From contig CM055111.1 in the NCBI GenBank assembly GCA_029204225.1, positions 3,037,029 to 3,101,028 on the forward strand: 64,000 nucleotides of DNA, in the 5' to 3' direction. The first letter of the stretch is position 1. Every line of letters starts with the position of its first letter. The stretch is from Diphasiastrum complanatum. Taxonomy: Eukaryota; Streptophyta; Lycopodiopsida; Lycopodiales; Lycopodiaceae. The position numbers were made by a program, and so were the translations under genes. This document shows, piece after piece, positions 43,988-55,853 of this stretch. The notes under the pieces were generated by a model, which saw nothing but the letters and a program-made list of their open reading frames with translations, searched no databases and had not been told where the DNA came from.

Positions 43988-44740
43988 CTAACATCCAAGA
44001 GTAGCTTGCATATGAAGGGATTCAGAAGCAATACTTTCAGGAGTAGGCCACTCGTCACTCTGAAAATTTGGCAACGGAATTGCTTCAAGCTTGCCAAAAC
44101 CTCCATTTTTTTGTGGTATATATGAAGATTCATAAAAATATTTACCACTATCTGCAAATTCCTTTGGACTTCTTCTTCTGTATTGCAACTTTCCAACATC
44201 AGAGTGAATCACATCCAATATTCCTGCAAGTGTGCTAGATCCCATTCACTTATGTTTGATGGATATAAATCTGAAAAGAAAAAATACATTGAATAATTTA
44301 AATTGTAATCTGAAGAGCTTCAATAAAAAAACACCTATGATTGCAGTAGAGTGCATATGTTTTGATATACTTACAGTTATATTTTCGATGATCATGAGGA
44401 TTGATATCTTGTATTTTTATTTCTAAATGCATATAAACATGTTGTACTAATACTTCTGATATAGAGTGACCTCTGGGAGTTGTCTTAGACTCCAATTTTT
44501 TTGTTTTCCAATAAGATTTGTATGTCATCTTTGCCCATTTTTTCTATTGAGAATTTCCCTTTGATCGGATGGATGCAGCAACACCCATGAATTCTTCATA
44601 TATTTTGTTGGCTTCTAGTTATCAGCGTCATCTTTCTCATTGTAAAGAATCACAGACTCAACTACAGATCTTGGTCTCCTTGCCATTGCTATTTTCAAAG
44701 CTTGGGCGCCAAAAATCTCTTTGATATGATACTCAATTCA
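43988..44740 (-). pseudogene. Possible host-gene exons, unknown protein (minus strand)
   Basis: Three protein-like stretches occur in order on the minus strand. First, 44740-44640: a frame with MARRPRSVVESVILYNEKDD. Second, 44625-44420: NKIYEEFMGVAASIRSKGNS, one TAG, then MTYKSYWKTKKLESKTTPRG, running to a GTAAGT donor-like site near 44350. Third, after a pyrimidine-rich CTTTTCAG acceptor near 44272: an 85-codon frame with KLQYRRRSPKEFADSGKYFY and GGFGKLEAIPLPNFQSDEWP, ending at 43988. A one-base shift near 44640 and the stop suggest a pseudogene. The protein family is not recognised and the exon model is tentative. Confidence 0.35.
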
Positions 44741-45608
44741 ATTGTTCGTCTCACATTTAATCTCATGAGAATGGCACAGTAGTCATAGTTACTATGCATA
44801 CTACATTTCTAGTTACTGTGCATACTATATTTCTATAACTGTAACTAGTCTAATTAACAAATTTCATTATACTAACCAGCATACTTAAATAAATTTAACT
44901 TGGAGTATTGTCGTCGGGCAGATTCGGGCAAGAAGAGCGACCCAATGGGATACGTCCATGCTGCCCGACACAAATTTCAAAGTTTGGTGTAATATATTTT
45001 TAATTTTTAGTTTATTTGAGCTACGTTGCGTAGATTTGAAATTTGTGCATTTTGATTGGGCCGGGTGGTGGTAGAACTAGAGAAAAATAAATAAAAGTAT
45101 CTTTACAAAGGGTCTTTTTTTATTTTGAAATTCCTCAATGCATCCTTTTATTTAGTATCAATAATTGATGTTTTGATATTGATTGGCTTGCAAATTTTGC
45201 CTGGTGATTACACAAGCTACCATGTGTACAAATTCAGGCAGGAGTTAATCTTTAGCATCCTTGGTATTACCATATGTTGTACATCTACAGGGGCACTACA
45301 ACACTAATGATGTACGTATAGAGAGCTATAGAGAGCAAAGAAGAGAGATTTGATAATGTCCCAAATGCATAAATTACACTATATAGAGAAATAGATTCAT
45401 GATGAAAGACATTTGTACAATTGTACTAAAGCCCAACTTGTGGCTTTCTTTTGTTGAATAAATTCATGAATTTATAGATGTTCTTCTGCAATGTCAATTG
45501 TCGATGGAAGATCTTTGCAACTTGTGATCAGCTCTTGTCTTTTTCTTACGTGTAAGAAAATCAACGTGCTAATGTATACATTCATTGCATATAGTTTTAT
45601 CTGCAATG
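44741..45608. other. AT-rich region without recognisable gene
   Basis: Small ORFs only (for example 45125-45307). Nothing with a domain was recognised. Confidence 0.5.
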
Positions 45609-45870
45609 ATAATAGTGCTAGATCCATGCTTGTAGAGGTAAAGCTACCAAAGGGATTTTTGTTTGAAGCTTGCAATATCACAATTTATCTCCAGAATAGG
45701 AGTCCTACCATTGCGATACCAAAGTTAAAACTAGAATAAGCAATCACCAACAGGAAGCCAAAAATGAGTCACTTGAGGATTTTTGGACAAAAGCCTTCGC
45801 TCACATTCCAAAGGAGAAAAGAGGTAAACCTGATGTAAAAGTATGAGTGCATCTTCTTAGGTAATTACTA
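45609..45870 (+). pseudogene. Decayed Ty1/copia integrase C-terminal fragment
   Basis: The frame reads SARSMLVEVKLPKGFLFEA, TIYLQNRSPTIAIPK, a stop near 45737, then NRKPKMSHLRIFG and later CIFLGNY. The spacing matches the copia integrase end (ARTML..., LLNRSPTKAV, KPSVSHLRVFG, KCIFLGY). It is highly diverged and older than the other copia relics. Confidence 0.65.
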
Positions 45871-47559
45871 ACACTACATAATGAGTATTGAGACTTGCCC
45901 TCTTGGAATTACAATATGTTTTAAATCTTGTGAAGTGGTTGAGCCTAAAAAAATTTGATTTGCCAACTTAGATTATCGTCCTATTGACTAGACATTCATA
46001 CTCATTTGTTGGTCAACTAGACTACGTCACTATGTTTGATTTATTCATTGGCCCAAATGCGAGCTAAAACATTGGACTCACTTAACTCATCTTCTCTCTC
46101 TAAAAGTTTATCTAAAATTTGCATGTTTGACTGAAATCTCCATAATATATAATCTTGTGTTTTTTTAGGAGGACAAGTCTAATTGAGAAAGTTGAAATTG
46201 TGACATGTCATTTATTTACCTACATTTGGAACTAGTTCGAAGTAACATGTTGAAAACATGTCATCGCTTAATCATTATTCTATCTTTATAAAGTTTCTAT
46301 ATACATCATCACTTTGATCTAATATCCATTTATGTGATTTCCATTTCATCAAGCGTGAGCCCACTCAAATTTGATGACTCCTCATCATCAATCTATATCA
46401 AGTGTAATTCAACCATTAAAAAACTCATATCTAGTGACATGTAACCCATCTGATCACCAAGAATTTTGAAGTCACTTTCAAATATCATATCCAATTAGCA
46501 ATCTCCAATTTTGCATCCTAGATACTCGTAACTATGATCAAAATATAACGTGGCATCCATTTTGGTAATCTCCATACAATCATTTACACGTACAACAAAT
46601 GTGATTCACATAATTGAGATTTGAATCTATCAAGATTGAATAATGACATAGTAAGAAAGAGGTGACTTGAAGAGTTGTCTGATTGAAGAGGGGCGATTTT
46701 TGTGTCCAAAAAAGTTGAAATAGCTGAGCTTGGTATGTGTTATTTTTTTCACAAGTAGTTTGCTATACCTAATTATGATTGGTCCGTATTTTATGATTCG
46801 TTGTTCTACATGTTGTTTCTTCATTCTACCATTTATCCTACAAGGTTTTTTTACTTTTTCCCATTGTTATGAGAATTTTAGGGGCAAAGCACCTCCTTTT
46901 GGGATTCTAGTTTGATATGTTTGTTAGACTTGTGAGCTAAATGACAAAAAGCATAAGTGAACATCATCCGAAGCGTTAGGCATACCAATATTATTCTCTT
47001 CTTAGAGACAAGCTAGTCGATTTTTTGAGCTTTCTTGAAACAATTTCTATTTAAAAACACTTTACAATGTTGCCTTGGTCATGAAAGCTATTATAATCAA
47101 CATGTATGGTCCTAGTCGACTTTTAAAATTCAATGCTTTTGATCGAAAAATTCTACTATGAAATTGTAGACACATATTTTCTAGGCTTATTTTTTTGTCT
47201 TAATCATTACTACTTTTTGATAGTCAAGTAAATTTTTGATTGTCTCTTTGGTGAAGAAATGAGAGTTTACACTGTCACTCTTATTAGGGAGCTTTGAGCC
47301 CTCCACTTTTTTGGCAAAGTTTGGGTGGATGGACTTAATCATAACCAAGCTTGGTGGGTCATTGAAGTTTTTTGAGCGCTACAACTTTGTACTTTAACTT
47401 TAGAGCCTAGAGTAGGTAAAAGACGTTATAACAAATGTGTAACAATTGATACATATCAAATAAAACCCAGGCTAGCACAACCAAAGTTAAAATATGGACC
47501 TCTAAAAAAGTGAGATCCCTACCTACCTACATGCTATCCAAAGTGAACATGAATTATTT
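45871..47559. other. AT-rich region without recognisable gene
   Basis: No ORF exceeds about 65 codons and none carries a motif. No structural repeat of note was seen. Confidence 0.5.
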
Positions 47560-48240
47560 GCGTATGGATGAGCAAAGGCAAAAGTGTGGACAGAGGTCTG
47601 AGTGAAACGAAGAGTGGGCTGAACCGGAAGCACATGCGCATGTTATCCCTACACAGGCAGAAGTGAGAGGTGATCGCTGCTCGGTTGCCCGCCTCACGCA
47701 TTCCCCTCTACAGCATCCCATGATCACAGACCCTCCCTCCGGAGGATCGCGTTCAGCGACTACCGCCTTGGAGTGGACACGCCCAGAATGAGTGCGATAT
47801 CCGACACAGTGACCACGTTAGATTACCCATTCACACTGTCCTGTCCCCACTTGGGCTACAGATGGCCGCTACACCACCCGACGATAGTATGCTGCTGAAT
47901 CTCAGCTTATGCAGACATGGTGTAGCCTATCTGCATGCACTTATGGGTCTACGTATGCCACGCGTCTGCTTCTGCTTCATAACAAGCACCCGGATATGGT
48001 GCAACGGCCTGATCACACTAGTAAAGCCAGAAATGATTTTGTAGCATCATACCTCTGACCGAAAACTCAACAGTACTTGCGTATGTTGGCAGCCACAAAA
48101 TGGTCTAACACAGACCTGTGGTAGCATCACAATCAGCGATCCAGAAGCCCACAAAACTCTGAAGATTCAGACCTCTGAAGGGCGCTACTACAGCGATGTA
48201 CAGGAGGGCGAACTTTAGAACTTCTCTTCAGTAATTTTAG
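47560..48240. other. GC-rich island of unknown origin
   Basis: About 680 bp is conspicuously richer in G and C than both flanks, with many CG dinucleotides. The longest ORF, 47862-48044 (60 codons, starting MAATPPDDSMLLNLSLCRHG), has no recognised domain. It has no obvious LTR or terminal repeat. It could be an insertion, a promoter/CpG island of a lost gene, or part of an element not represented elsewhere. Confidence 0.45.
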
Positions 48241-48711
48241 CCCAAGAATGTGCTGAATTGGCGTCTCTTAAAAGCGACATGGAGCAGAAAAGCAGATTCA
48301 ATAGCTCATGAGCGAGTGGGTTGTGTGCAGTCATAAGTAGCACATGCCCTGTTGGTTAGCACTGGATAGCAGATTAACCATCTATGACAGACAGCCTCCA
48401 TTTTGAACTTAGTTTGTACAAAAATTGGCTAGACGCTGCTTGTTGGCAGGTCGATGATGGGTTTCATTGAGAAGCATGGACAACAAAATCTATGCATTTT
48501 TTTCTCCACAGGGTATAGTGAGCAAACTGGTCCCAAGAGGTTGTGGCTTTCTAGTAGAACCAATGAGAATTTCAATGTGAAAAATTGGTCATGTTAAAAG
48601 GAAATATAGTTTCAAGAGAGAACCCAAATGTACCCAAATGTAGTACATATAGTGCAAGCTTTTGTGTGGGACAACCAACAAATTTGTAGTCTATCAACCT
48701 AAGTTCATTAT

Positions 48712-49010
48712 GTTGAATTAAACAATAGAAGACGATGAAGTCATTCTTCTTTTTGACACAAGTGTCCCTCACAACATTTTATCAAATTCTTATTGATCGA
48801 AAAAAGCTTTAGTTACAAACCATTGATTCTGGTTATAAGTTTGTAGTTCAATTTGGTGGTGGCATAAGAGAGGAGGCTTCTACCTAGTGCTATGAAAGTC
48901 GTTCACATATCCATGAGACAATATTCAAAAGAAGATCATAGCCAATACCAAAGCAGAGTTAGCTACGACTAAGACCGCCGCCGCCATTTTAGCCAGATAG
49001 GTACATGAGT
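48712..49010 (+). pseudogene. Possible decayed Ty3-type protease fragment
   Basis: A short frame reads VILLFDTSVPHNILSNSY near 48735-48790, close to the Ty3 protease signature (FDTGASHNFIS). After a shift it gives KFVVQFGGGIREEAS. The match is short and broken; nothing around it confirms an element. Confidence 0.3.
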
Positions 49011-49359
49011 ACTTGAAAAAAGAGGCAGCTTGCAGACCGTCTAGACCTCAGAGTTCCCATAACCCTCTACGTGCCTATCCTGTACACAAAAAAGAGCTAA
49101 TGTCAGATGTCCTATTCTATAAGAACTTTGATGCCTACAGTCTTTATCTACCTTAGTTGAGTTTCTCATTGATGACCAACCTCTTGAGTTGCGGCCATCC
49201 ATTAGCCCACAAATCAAATTCACAGGGCCACTCATTTTTGGTAGTTTTGAGGACTACGAAGATGCCTATGAGAGTTTATGTAGGTTTTCAATTATTGTTG
49301 CGCACTAGCAAAGATTATACGTATACTTCTTGCTTGACCACATTAAATCATTATACCAA

Positions 49360-49671
49360 TCAATGAATTTGGATCCACTTTGATCCTAGTATTCGGTTGG
49401 CTAACAACAAGAGATTTGAACTTTTCAAACGTTCCAAACACCATGCTATCCAAGGACAAGAGATCCAAGTGTAGCTAGAACGATCATCTAAGAAAGTGGC
49501 ATATATCTTTGCACCTTGAGAGAAACAATGGACATCCATATGACAAACTTCAAAGGGAGTGAAATATCGCTTTACAATAAGAGACAATGAGAGGAAAACA
49601 AGGATTGTTAATACTTTTTTAGCTCTCTTTTCTGATGATAAATTGTTTTCTAGTAAATGATGAGTGAACAT
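49360..49671 (-). pseudogene. Possible decayed Ty1/copia integrase core (minus strand)
   Basis: A 103-codon minus-strand frame includes PFEVCHMDVHCFSQGAKIYA then TFLDDRSSYTW, matching the spacing of the first two acidic residues of the copia integrase core (HSD...TFIDD-SRYTW). The DDE glutamate is not visible. Neighbouring minus-strand frames near 48572-48772 (KFVGCPTQK) may belong to the same relic. Confidence 0.45.
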
Positions 49672-50455
49672 ATCTCACATTTTCATACATTGTTATAGCT
49701 ATGGTAGGATCACAAAATGTATACTAAGAGAAATCTTGTGAGTCTTTGAGAGACTTCAAGCCCCATGCATCTTACCATTTTTAAGGAGACCTTTCCATTC
49801 TCCCACTTTACTCGTGATCTTGTTGTGCATAGGCACCGTCAATTTGACTATGACAATCAATTAAGCTAGTTTAGGTAGCTACAAGCATATTTCATGCGTG
49901 GAGTCATTGGCTCCTATGTGTAGCTTGTCAAGTTCTCTCATTGGGCAAAGAGACGTCAAATGAGCCAAATTCATGTGGTTATTTATGTCTTCAATGATAT
50001 TCAAGGGAAAAAACATGTTATCAATTTGTTATCAATTTCAAGATGTGTAAATAGGAATGAAATACAAGTGGAGACCTATGGAAACAACACACTCTTTTGG
50101 AATGACCCAAGGATTATGCCATGTAGTTATGTTTGCATGGTGAAAATGAAACATGTAAAAGCTTCTTGTTGCTTATCATCCCTGGTACTCATGTTTTGAA
50201 TCATGGTTTCGCTTTACAAAAAGAGACAGTTAGAGGAAAACGAGGATTGTTAATACTTTTTTAGCTCTCTTTTCTCATAATTTTCAAAATTTAACAACTA
50301 CTACTTCACAAATGATGAATGATATCATAGAAAAGTTTCTCATTATGTATTTGGATGATAAATTGTTTTTTAGTAAATGATGAGTGAACATATCTCACAG
50401 TTTCATACATTGTTATAGCTATGGTAGGATCACAAAATGTATGCTAAGAGAATCC
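49567..50455. repeat. Direct duplicate pair 49567-49733 and 50214-50455
   Basis: Both segments share AGAGGAAAAC-AGGATTGTTAA, TACTTTTTTAGCTCTCTTTT, TAGTAAATGATGAGTGAACA, CATACATTGTTATAGCTATG and GTAGGATCACAAAATGTAT. The second has about 75 extra bases after TTTCTC. They lie about 650 bp apart in the same orientation. The origin is probably a duplicated copia scrap. Confidence 0.7.
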
Positions 50456-50929
50456 ATGCCTCTAGCTTTCTTGTGTAGAATGCGAAATAACTTAGGCATT
50501 TGATATTTATGGATCAAGTGAGGATGGATCACAAAGGTGGAGGGTATTTAGAATTGAGATACATTTTTCATAATAGATCGTGTGAAATCCTCAATTGTGA
50601 TCATCAATTGGTATGATCAAATCATCAATGAATATTCATATTTGACATATGTCACAAAAGGGGAGTACAAGAATAGATTTCTCAAGAAAACTGAGAAGCT
50701 CAATCGTGAAGCCTTTGATCAGCTCAATCGTGAAGTGGCTACCCACCCTTATGTGGCATATAGTGGATCTAAATGCACCATTGGTTTTCATGAAAACAAA
50801 CATAAGTAGCATTGTTGTAGGTGTTATATTTATCCAGCATGGTCATAATGAGATTAATGCTATTGTTTATGCTCCAATGATATGGTGTTTCCATGTATAT
50901 GATACTTAACCTTATGAGGTTTCAACTAA

Positions 50930-51083
50930 GAGCAATCAATTTGGAGCACATCGACACATCATCTTGTATTGCTGATATGCTCACCAAACCTTCGAGCAAA
51001 AGTTCATTCATCAAGCATAGTGCCAATCTTGGAGTTATACCAAGATCCATGTTCAAATCAATATAGATCATTTTTAGGAGGAG
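50930..51083 (+). pseudogene. Copia pol terminus and polypurine tract upstream of element C
   Basis: The frame reads INLEHIDTSSCIADMLTKPS, then FIKHSANLGVIPRSMF and a stop near 51064, the end of copia RNase H/pol. AGGAGGAG (51076-51083) abuts the LTR at 51084. Only the last 50 codons are present; upstream DNA is unrelated. So the LTR at 51084 serves as the 3' LTR of this scrap and the 5' LTR of element C. Confidence 0.8.
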
Positions 51084-51877
51084 TGTTAAAATTGGAAAAA
51101 CAATCCATATTGATTTCTTGGCTTGCTACAAATGTTGTACCATGCAAGTATATAACTCATAAATGCAACATGCCAAGTTTTGCCTACATAGAACTCGAGC
51201 TACATGGTTATGTAATGTCTAGATTGAAGAATACAACTTGCATATAGTTTGTAGACATAGAATTAGCAAAGTCATGCTTGTAGAAACTCGTGGCAATTCA
51301 CATGCATTAATTGTAAGTGATCCATAGTGACATGCAAGGCATGCACAAAGTGTAATGGACACATGCATGATGATTTGTAATTTGTTAGTTAGAACTAGCA
51401 CACCTATAAAAAGTTGGTAGAATCTCATGCATGGCAAGTGACAAATGTCACATAGACTCTAGATGTCACTTTAGTTGTCATTTTTGAATGGATGGATGTG
51501 GTTCTACCTTGAGCTACCTCAAACTCCATAAATATGTGTAACTCTCCTCACAATCAATGATGAAGAACCAAAGTTTTGTAGCTACCTCATGCCATTTTGG
51601 ATCTAAACTATTTTGCTTGTTATCTCTCTAGCTTTCTCTCTCTAACTCATGTTGAAGCTAATGCTAATACACTGAAATCTTGTACTTGTGTTCATTATTT
51701 GATTCATTGCTATCATATTCAGTTTCTTAGCATTCTAGATTGTGGTTAAGCCATCTCTTCTAAACTAGATCTTGCTAATCAATCTAGAATCAGGTTATTG
51801 TGCTAATCACAAGCTTAATCAAGATCAATCATACTTGTGGACATTTCCCACACGTGTGAATTTTGGAAATTTTGTCA
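51084..51877 (+). repeat. Element C 5' LTR
   Basis: It runs 794 bp from TGTTAAAATTGG to AAATTTTGTCA. TATAAAAAG lies near 51412 and CACACGTGTG at 51849-51858, 20 bp from the end. Its right part is found again at 1736-1935. Confidence 0.88.
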
Positions 51878-51889
51878 TGGTATCAAAGC
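51878..51889 (+). other. Element C primer-binding site (tRNA-iMet variant)
   Basis: TGGTATCAAAGC has one change from TGGTATCAGAGC and abuts the LTR end. The leader then runs to the gag ATG at 52511 and includes CACACGTG at 52270. Confidence 0.85.
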
Positions 51890-52510
51890 CAAATTAATCT
51901 TTGCATGCTAACATCTATGATTGTACAAGAAACTGAGAGCTAAATCAAGCAAAAAAGTAATTCTGCACTTTTTCTCACCTTTTTTTGAAGTGTATATGGA
52001 TCAAATCGGATTGAAATTGATCTGTACTTTCCATATAAATTGAAACCAAATCAATCTGCTTTGTCTATCAAGAGTTATAAGCTCTTAAAGAGAATAAGGA
52101 TAGGTCCAAAATCCGAGTGATAGCATTTTGATTTGATTTAATCTTGCTTTGTTCTGAATCCATTGTTTTGAGCATCCTACACAAGAAACTGAAGATCAAG
52201 ACTGAGTTTGAAGTAATGAACACCTTTTGAGCCTTCTGAGAGTCAATTGTATTTTCTTTTGAAGCATTCCACACGTGCCAAAAGTAGGATTCAAACTAGC
52301 CAAAGTGCCTCAATCCACTTTGTGTGTCTGATCTAGATAACTTGTTTTGTGGAATATTTGAGACTCATCTCAAATACAATTGCAAGTGTTTCACATAGGA
52401 AGGTAGTACATCCTTGAAAATACCTATATTGAAAGAGAGCAGCAACTTTAAGTCTAATTGGAACAAGCTCAAACATATCTCAGTCCAATAACTAAGAAGT
52501 CTTCATTAAA

Positions 52511-55345
52511 ATGGCATCTCAAGGAGGATATCTTCTAGAAGCCAGTGAAAGACTAAACACTTCTAATTACTCAATTTGGAAGTTCAGAATGGAGTCTATT
52601 TTGATACTCCAGGATGTTATGGATATTGTGCTTGGTGTTGAGGAGGAGCCTCAAGCACAGGCTGAAATTCTTAAGTATAAGAAAAGATCTAGAATGGCTC
52701 TACATTTCATTAAGATGAATGTATCTAATGAAATTCTGAGAGAGAAGGGATCTTGCACTACAGCCAAAGAAGCTTAGGATGCATTAGAGACCATCTGTGA
52801 AGCAAAGAATACTTCTAGAATACTCACTCTTAGGAATCAAATTGTCCAAAGTTTCCAAAAAAGTGAAGAGAGTGCATCTAACTATGTTATGAGAGTTAAA
52901 GATTTACATAGAGAGCTTTCATGTGTTGGTGTTACTATTAACCAAGATGAGCTAGTTCAAGTCATACTGAATGGCTTGAGAGATGACTATGATAATCTTG
53001 TTCAGTATTTTGTTATTAAGGAGGAATTGCGTAATCTAGAAACTCTCCAAGGAATTCTTATTTCTGAAGAATCTAGACAAAGCTATAATCTCTCTAGGAT
53101 GAACAAACTCGAGCATGGTGGAACTGACAAAGCCCTCTTTGTCAAAGGCAAGCAGAAAGGAAGGAGTAAGAATCAATTCTCTCAAGCATCCAACAAAGAC
53201 AAAGCCAAAGATTGAGACAAAGATGGTGAAGAGGATGATACATCTCATCCTTCTAACTCAAAGACCAAAAAGAAAAAAGTGAAGTGTTTCTTCTGTGGCA
53301 AGAAGGGGCACTATGCCTCTAATTGCTTCAAGAAGAAAAACCAACTCAAGCAAGCTAATCTCTCCAAAGAGATTGAAGAAGATTTCGTTGCAAGTGATGC
53401 AAAAGGATCACTCATGGTGTCCAATTTTTCTTCATCACCTTTCAAGAAAGATGGAGCTTGGTACGTAGACAGTGGAGCTTCTTCACATGTGTGCTATTCA
53501 AAGGAGTCATTTGACTCAATCTTACCTTTCAAAGGAATCAAGAGATCTATTTACATAGCTAATGATCATGAGTGCCCAATAGAAGGAGTTGGCAACATTC
53601 CATTGAAACTTGCTTCTTCAGAAGTTCTTGCACTTTCTAATGTTCTTTTCATTCCAAAACTTACAAAGAACTTAATGAGTGTGGGAAAGTTGCTTGATAA
53701 TGGTTGTGATGTAAAGTTCAACTCCAATACTTGTTTTATCAAGAGAAATGATGAGATCCTTGTTGATGGATCTAGATGTGGTGGAATTTTTAAGTTGAAT
53801 CCTTATGAGAATGCAAACCTTTGTGAAGTTGCTTTGTTATCTAAGGAGGAGCTGTGGCATAGAAGGTTAGGTCATCCTAACTTTAAATCTATGTCTTCTA
53901 TGGTTAAGAAGGTGAAGGCTATTGGTCTTCCAAAATCTCTTTCTAAAGATTTCAAGCCTTTGAGGCTTGTGCCATTGCAAAGTCACACAAAAAGCCATAT
54001 TAGAAATCTTTTATAAAGACTACTCATCCTTTGGATCTTATACACTCGGATGTACATTTTTCCTCTTCTAAAAGTATTGGTGGTGCAACATGTTTTGTCA
54101 CCTTTATTGATGACTTTACTAGATATACTTGGTTGTATCTACTTTCTTCAAAGGCTATCCATGGTTTTTTATCACTTCCTAATCTTCAAAGCTTATGTTG
54201 AGAAACAATTTTCTTTCAAAGTTAAAGCTTTAAGATGTGATGGAGGAGGTGAATACATCTCCAACAAGTTTCATGAATACTGTGAAGGTGAAGGAATAAA
54301 GAGAGAGTTTTCTTGTGCTTATTCTCCATCTCAAAATGGAGTAGCTGAGAGGGAAAACAGATCTTTATGTGAATGTGCTAAAGCAATTTGAGTAGCAGCT
54401 TCTTTGCCTATTGAGTATTGGGGTGAAGCTATAGATTGTGCAAACTATTTGTGCAATAGATTACCGCACAATGCACTTACTGGAAAATCACCTTTTGAAG
54501 TCTTGTTTAAGAAGAAACCTAAGGTAGATCACCTTAGAGTTTTTGGTTGTGCTTGCTTTGTTAATATGCCCTTGGAAACGAGGAAAAGAGATGATCCTAA
54601 TTCTATTAAAGGGATCATGGTTGGATATGCATCCAACAAGAAAGCTTACAAAATCTATGTTCCCTCTACCTCAACTACAATTGAGAGTAGGGATGTTATA
54701 TTCCATGAAGATAATAAATACACTCTTGAGGAGGCCGAGTTCAAATATTCTCACAAAAAAACTCCAATCATCACCCTTGAAGACTATCATGGAGAGATGG
54801 GGCCGAGAATTGAGGAGGAGTCACCTCGAATCTTTTCACCAAGGAGATCTCAAAGAAAAGATCCGAGCCTAGAAGGCTTACCTATGAAGACAGAGGCAAG
54901 CAAGTGGAAATCAACTCCACTAATTGTGCTTATTTTATTTCTCATGAGGAGCCTAAGGATGTATGATGCACTCAACTCGAAGGAATGGTACCTTGCCATG
55001 AAGGAGGAATATGAAGCTTTGATGGCCAATAAGACATGGGAGCTTGTGGATCTTCCATCCAACAAGCACATCATTGGTTGCAAGTAGGTTTTTTGAGTCA
55101 AGTGTAATCAAGATGGCACAATCAACAAGTACAAGGCTAGGCTTTGTGCTAAAGGTTTTGCTCAAGTTTATGGACTTCATTATCAGGAGACCTTTTCCCC
55201 AGTTGCAAAGATGGTATCAATTAGAATCATAATTTCTCTTGTTTGTTTTTTCAATTGGCATTCTTCAACTGAATGTCTCTAATGCATTTCTAATGGGTAT
55301 CTAGAAGAAGAAATTTATATGGTTCAGCCTATTGGGTTCATCCAT
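52511..55345 (+). pseudogene. Element C gag-protease-integrase-RT (broken)
   Basis: ATG 52511 starts MASQGGYLLEASERLNTSNY (copia gag). The same frame continues through TAG 52775 and TGA 53213. Order: gag (LVQVILNGLRDDYDNLVQ), zinc knuckle CFFCGKKGHYASNC (near 53285-53326), protease WYVDSGASSHVCYS (intact D-S-G), pre-integrase ELWHRRLGHPNFKS, integrase core with HSDVHFSSSK, TFIDDFTRYTW and NGVAERENRS (DDE residues all visible), C-terminal VFGCACFVNMPLETRKR. RT starts YDALNSKEWYLAMKEEYEAL and stops after GYLEEEIYMVQPIGFIH. Paired indels near 53970/54195 and 54862/54960, and further stops (54391, 55086, 55095, 55279), inactivate it. Confidence 0.88.
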
Positions 55346-55378
55346 GTTCAAATCAATATATATTATTTTTAGGAGGAG

Positions 55379-55853
55379 TGTTAAAATTGGAAAAACAATC
55401 CATATTGATTTCTTGGCTTGTTACAAATGTTGTACCATGCAAGTATGTAGCTCATAAATGCAAAATGCCAAGTTTGGCCTACATAGAACTCGAGCTACAT
55501 GGTTATGTAATGTCTACATTGAAGAATACAACTTGCATATAGTTTGTAGACATAGAATTAGCAAAGTCATGCTTGTAGAAACTCGTGGCAATTCACATGC
55601 ATTAATCGTAAGTGATCCATAGTGACATGCAAGGCATGCACAAAGTGTAATGGACACATGCATGATGATTTGTACTTTGTAAGTTAGAACTAGCACACTT
55701 GTAAAAAGTTGATAGAATTTCATGCATGGCAAGTGACAAATGTCACATAGACTCTACAGGTCACTTTAGTTGTCATTTTGGAATGGATGGATGTGGTTCT
55801 ACCTCGAGCTACCTCAAACTCCATAACTATTTGTAGCTCTCCTCACAATCAAT
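55379..55853 (+). repeat. Element C 3' LTR, truncated
   Basis: After AGGAGGAG (55371-55378) it starts TGTTAAAATTGG and matches 51084-51560 closely. It stops at CACAATCAAT (55853), where copia G sequence begins. The right 320 bp are missing. Confidence 0.88.

Larger units (their letters stand above)
51084..55853 (+). mobile_element. Element C: internally deleted Ty1/copia element
   Basis: 5' LTR (51084-51877), PBS, leader, gag-protease-integrase-partial RT, polypurine tract and truncated 3' LTR (55379-55853) are in order. The RT palm catalytic motif and all RNase H are deleted: RT sequence GFIH at 55345 joins directly to pol-terminal sequence across ATCCATG, a 7-base string present at both corresponding sites in related copies. 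The 3' LTR is cut by copia G at 55853. The 5' LTR is shared with an upstream pol end, which suggests an original tandem LTR-internal-LTR-internal-LTR array. Confidence 0.85.
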
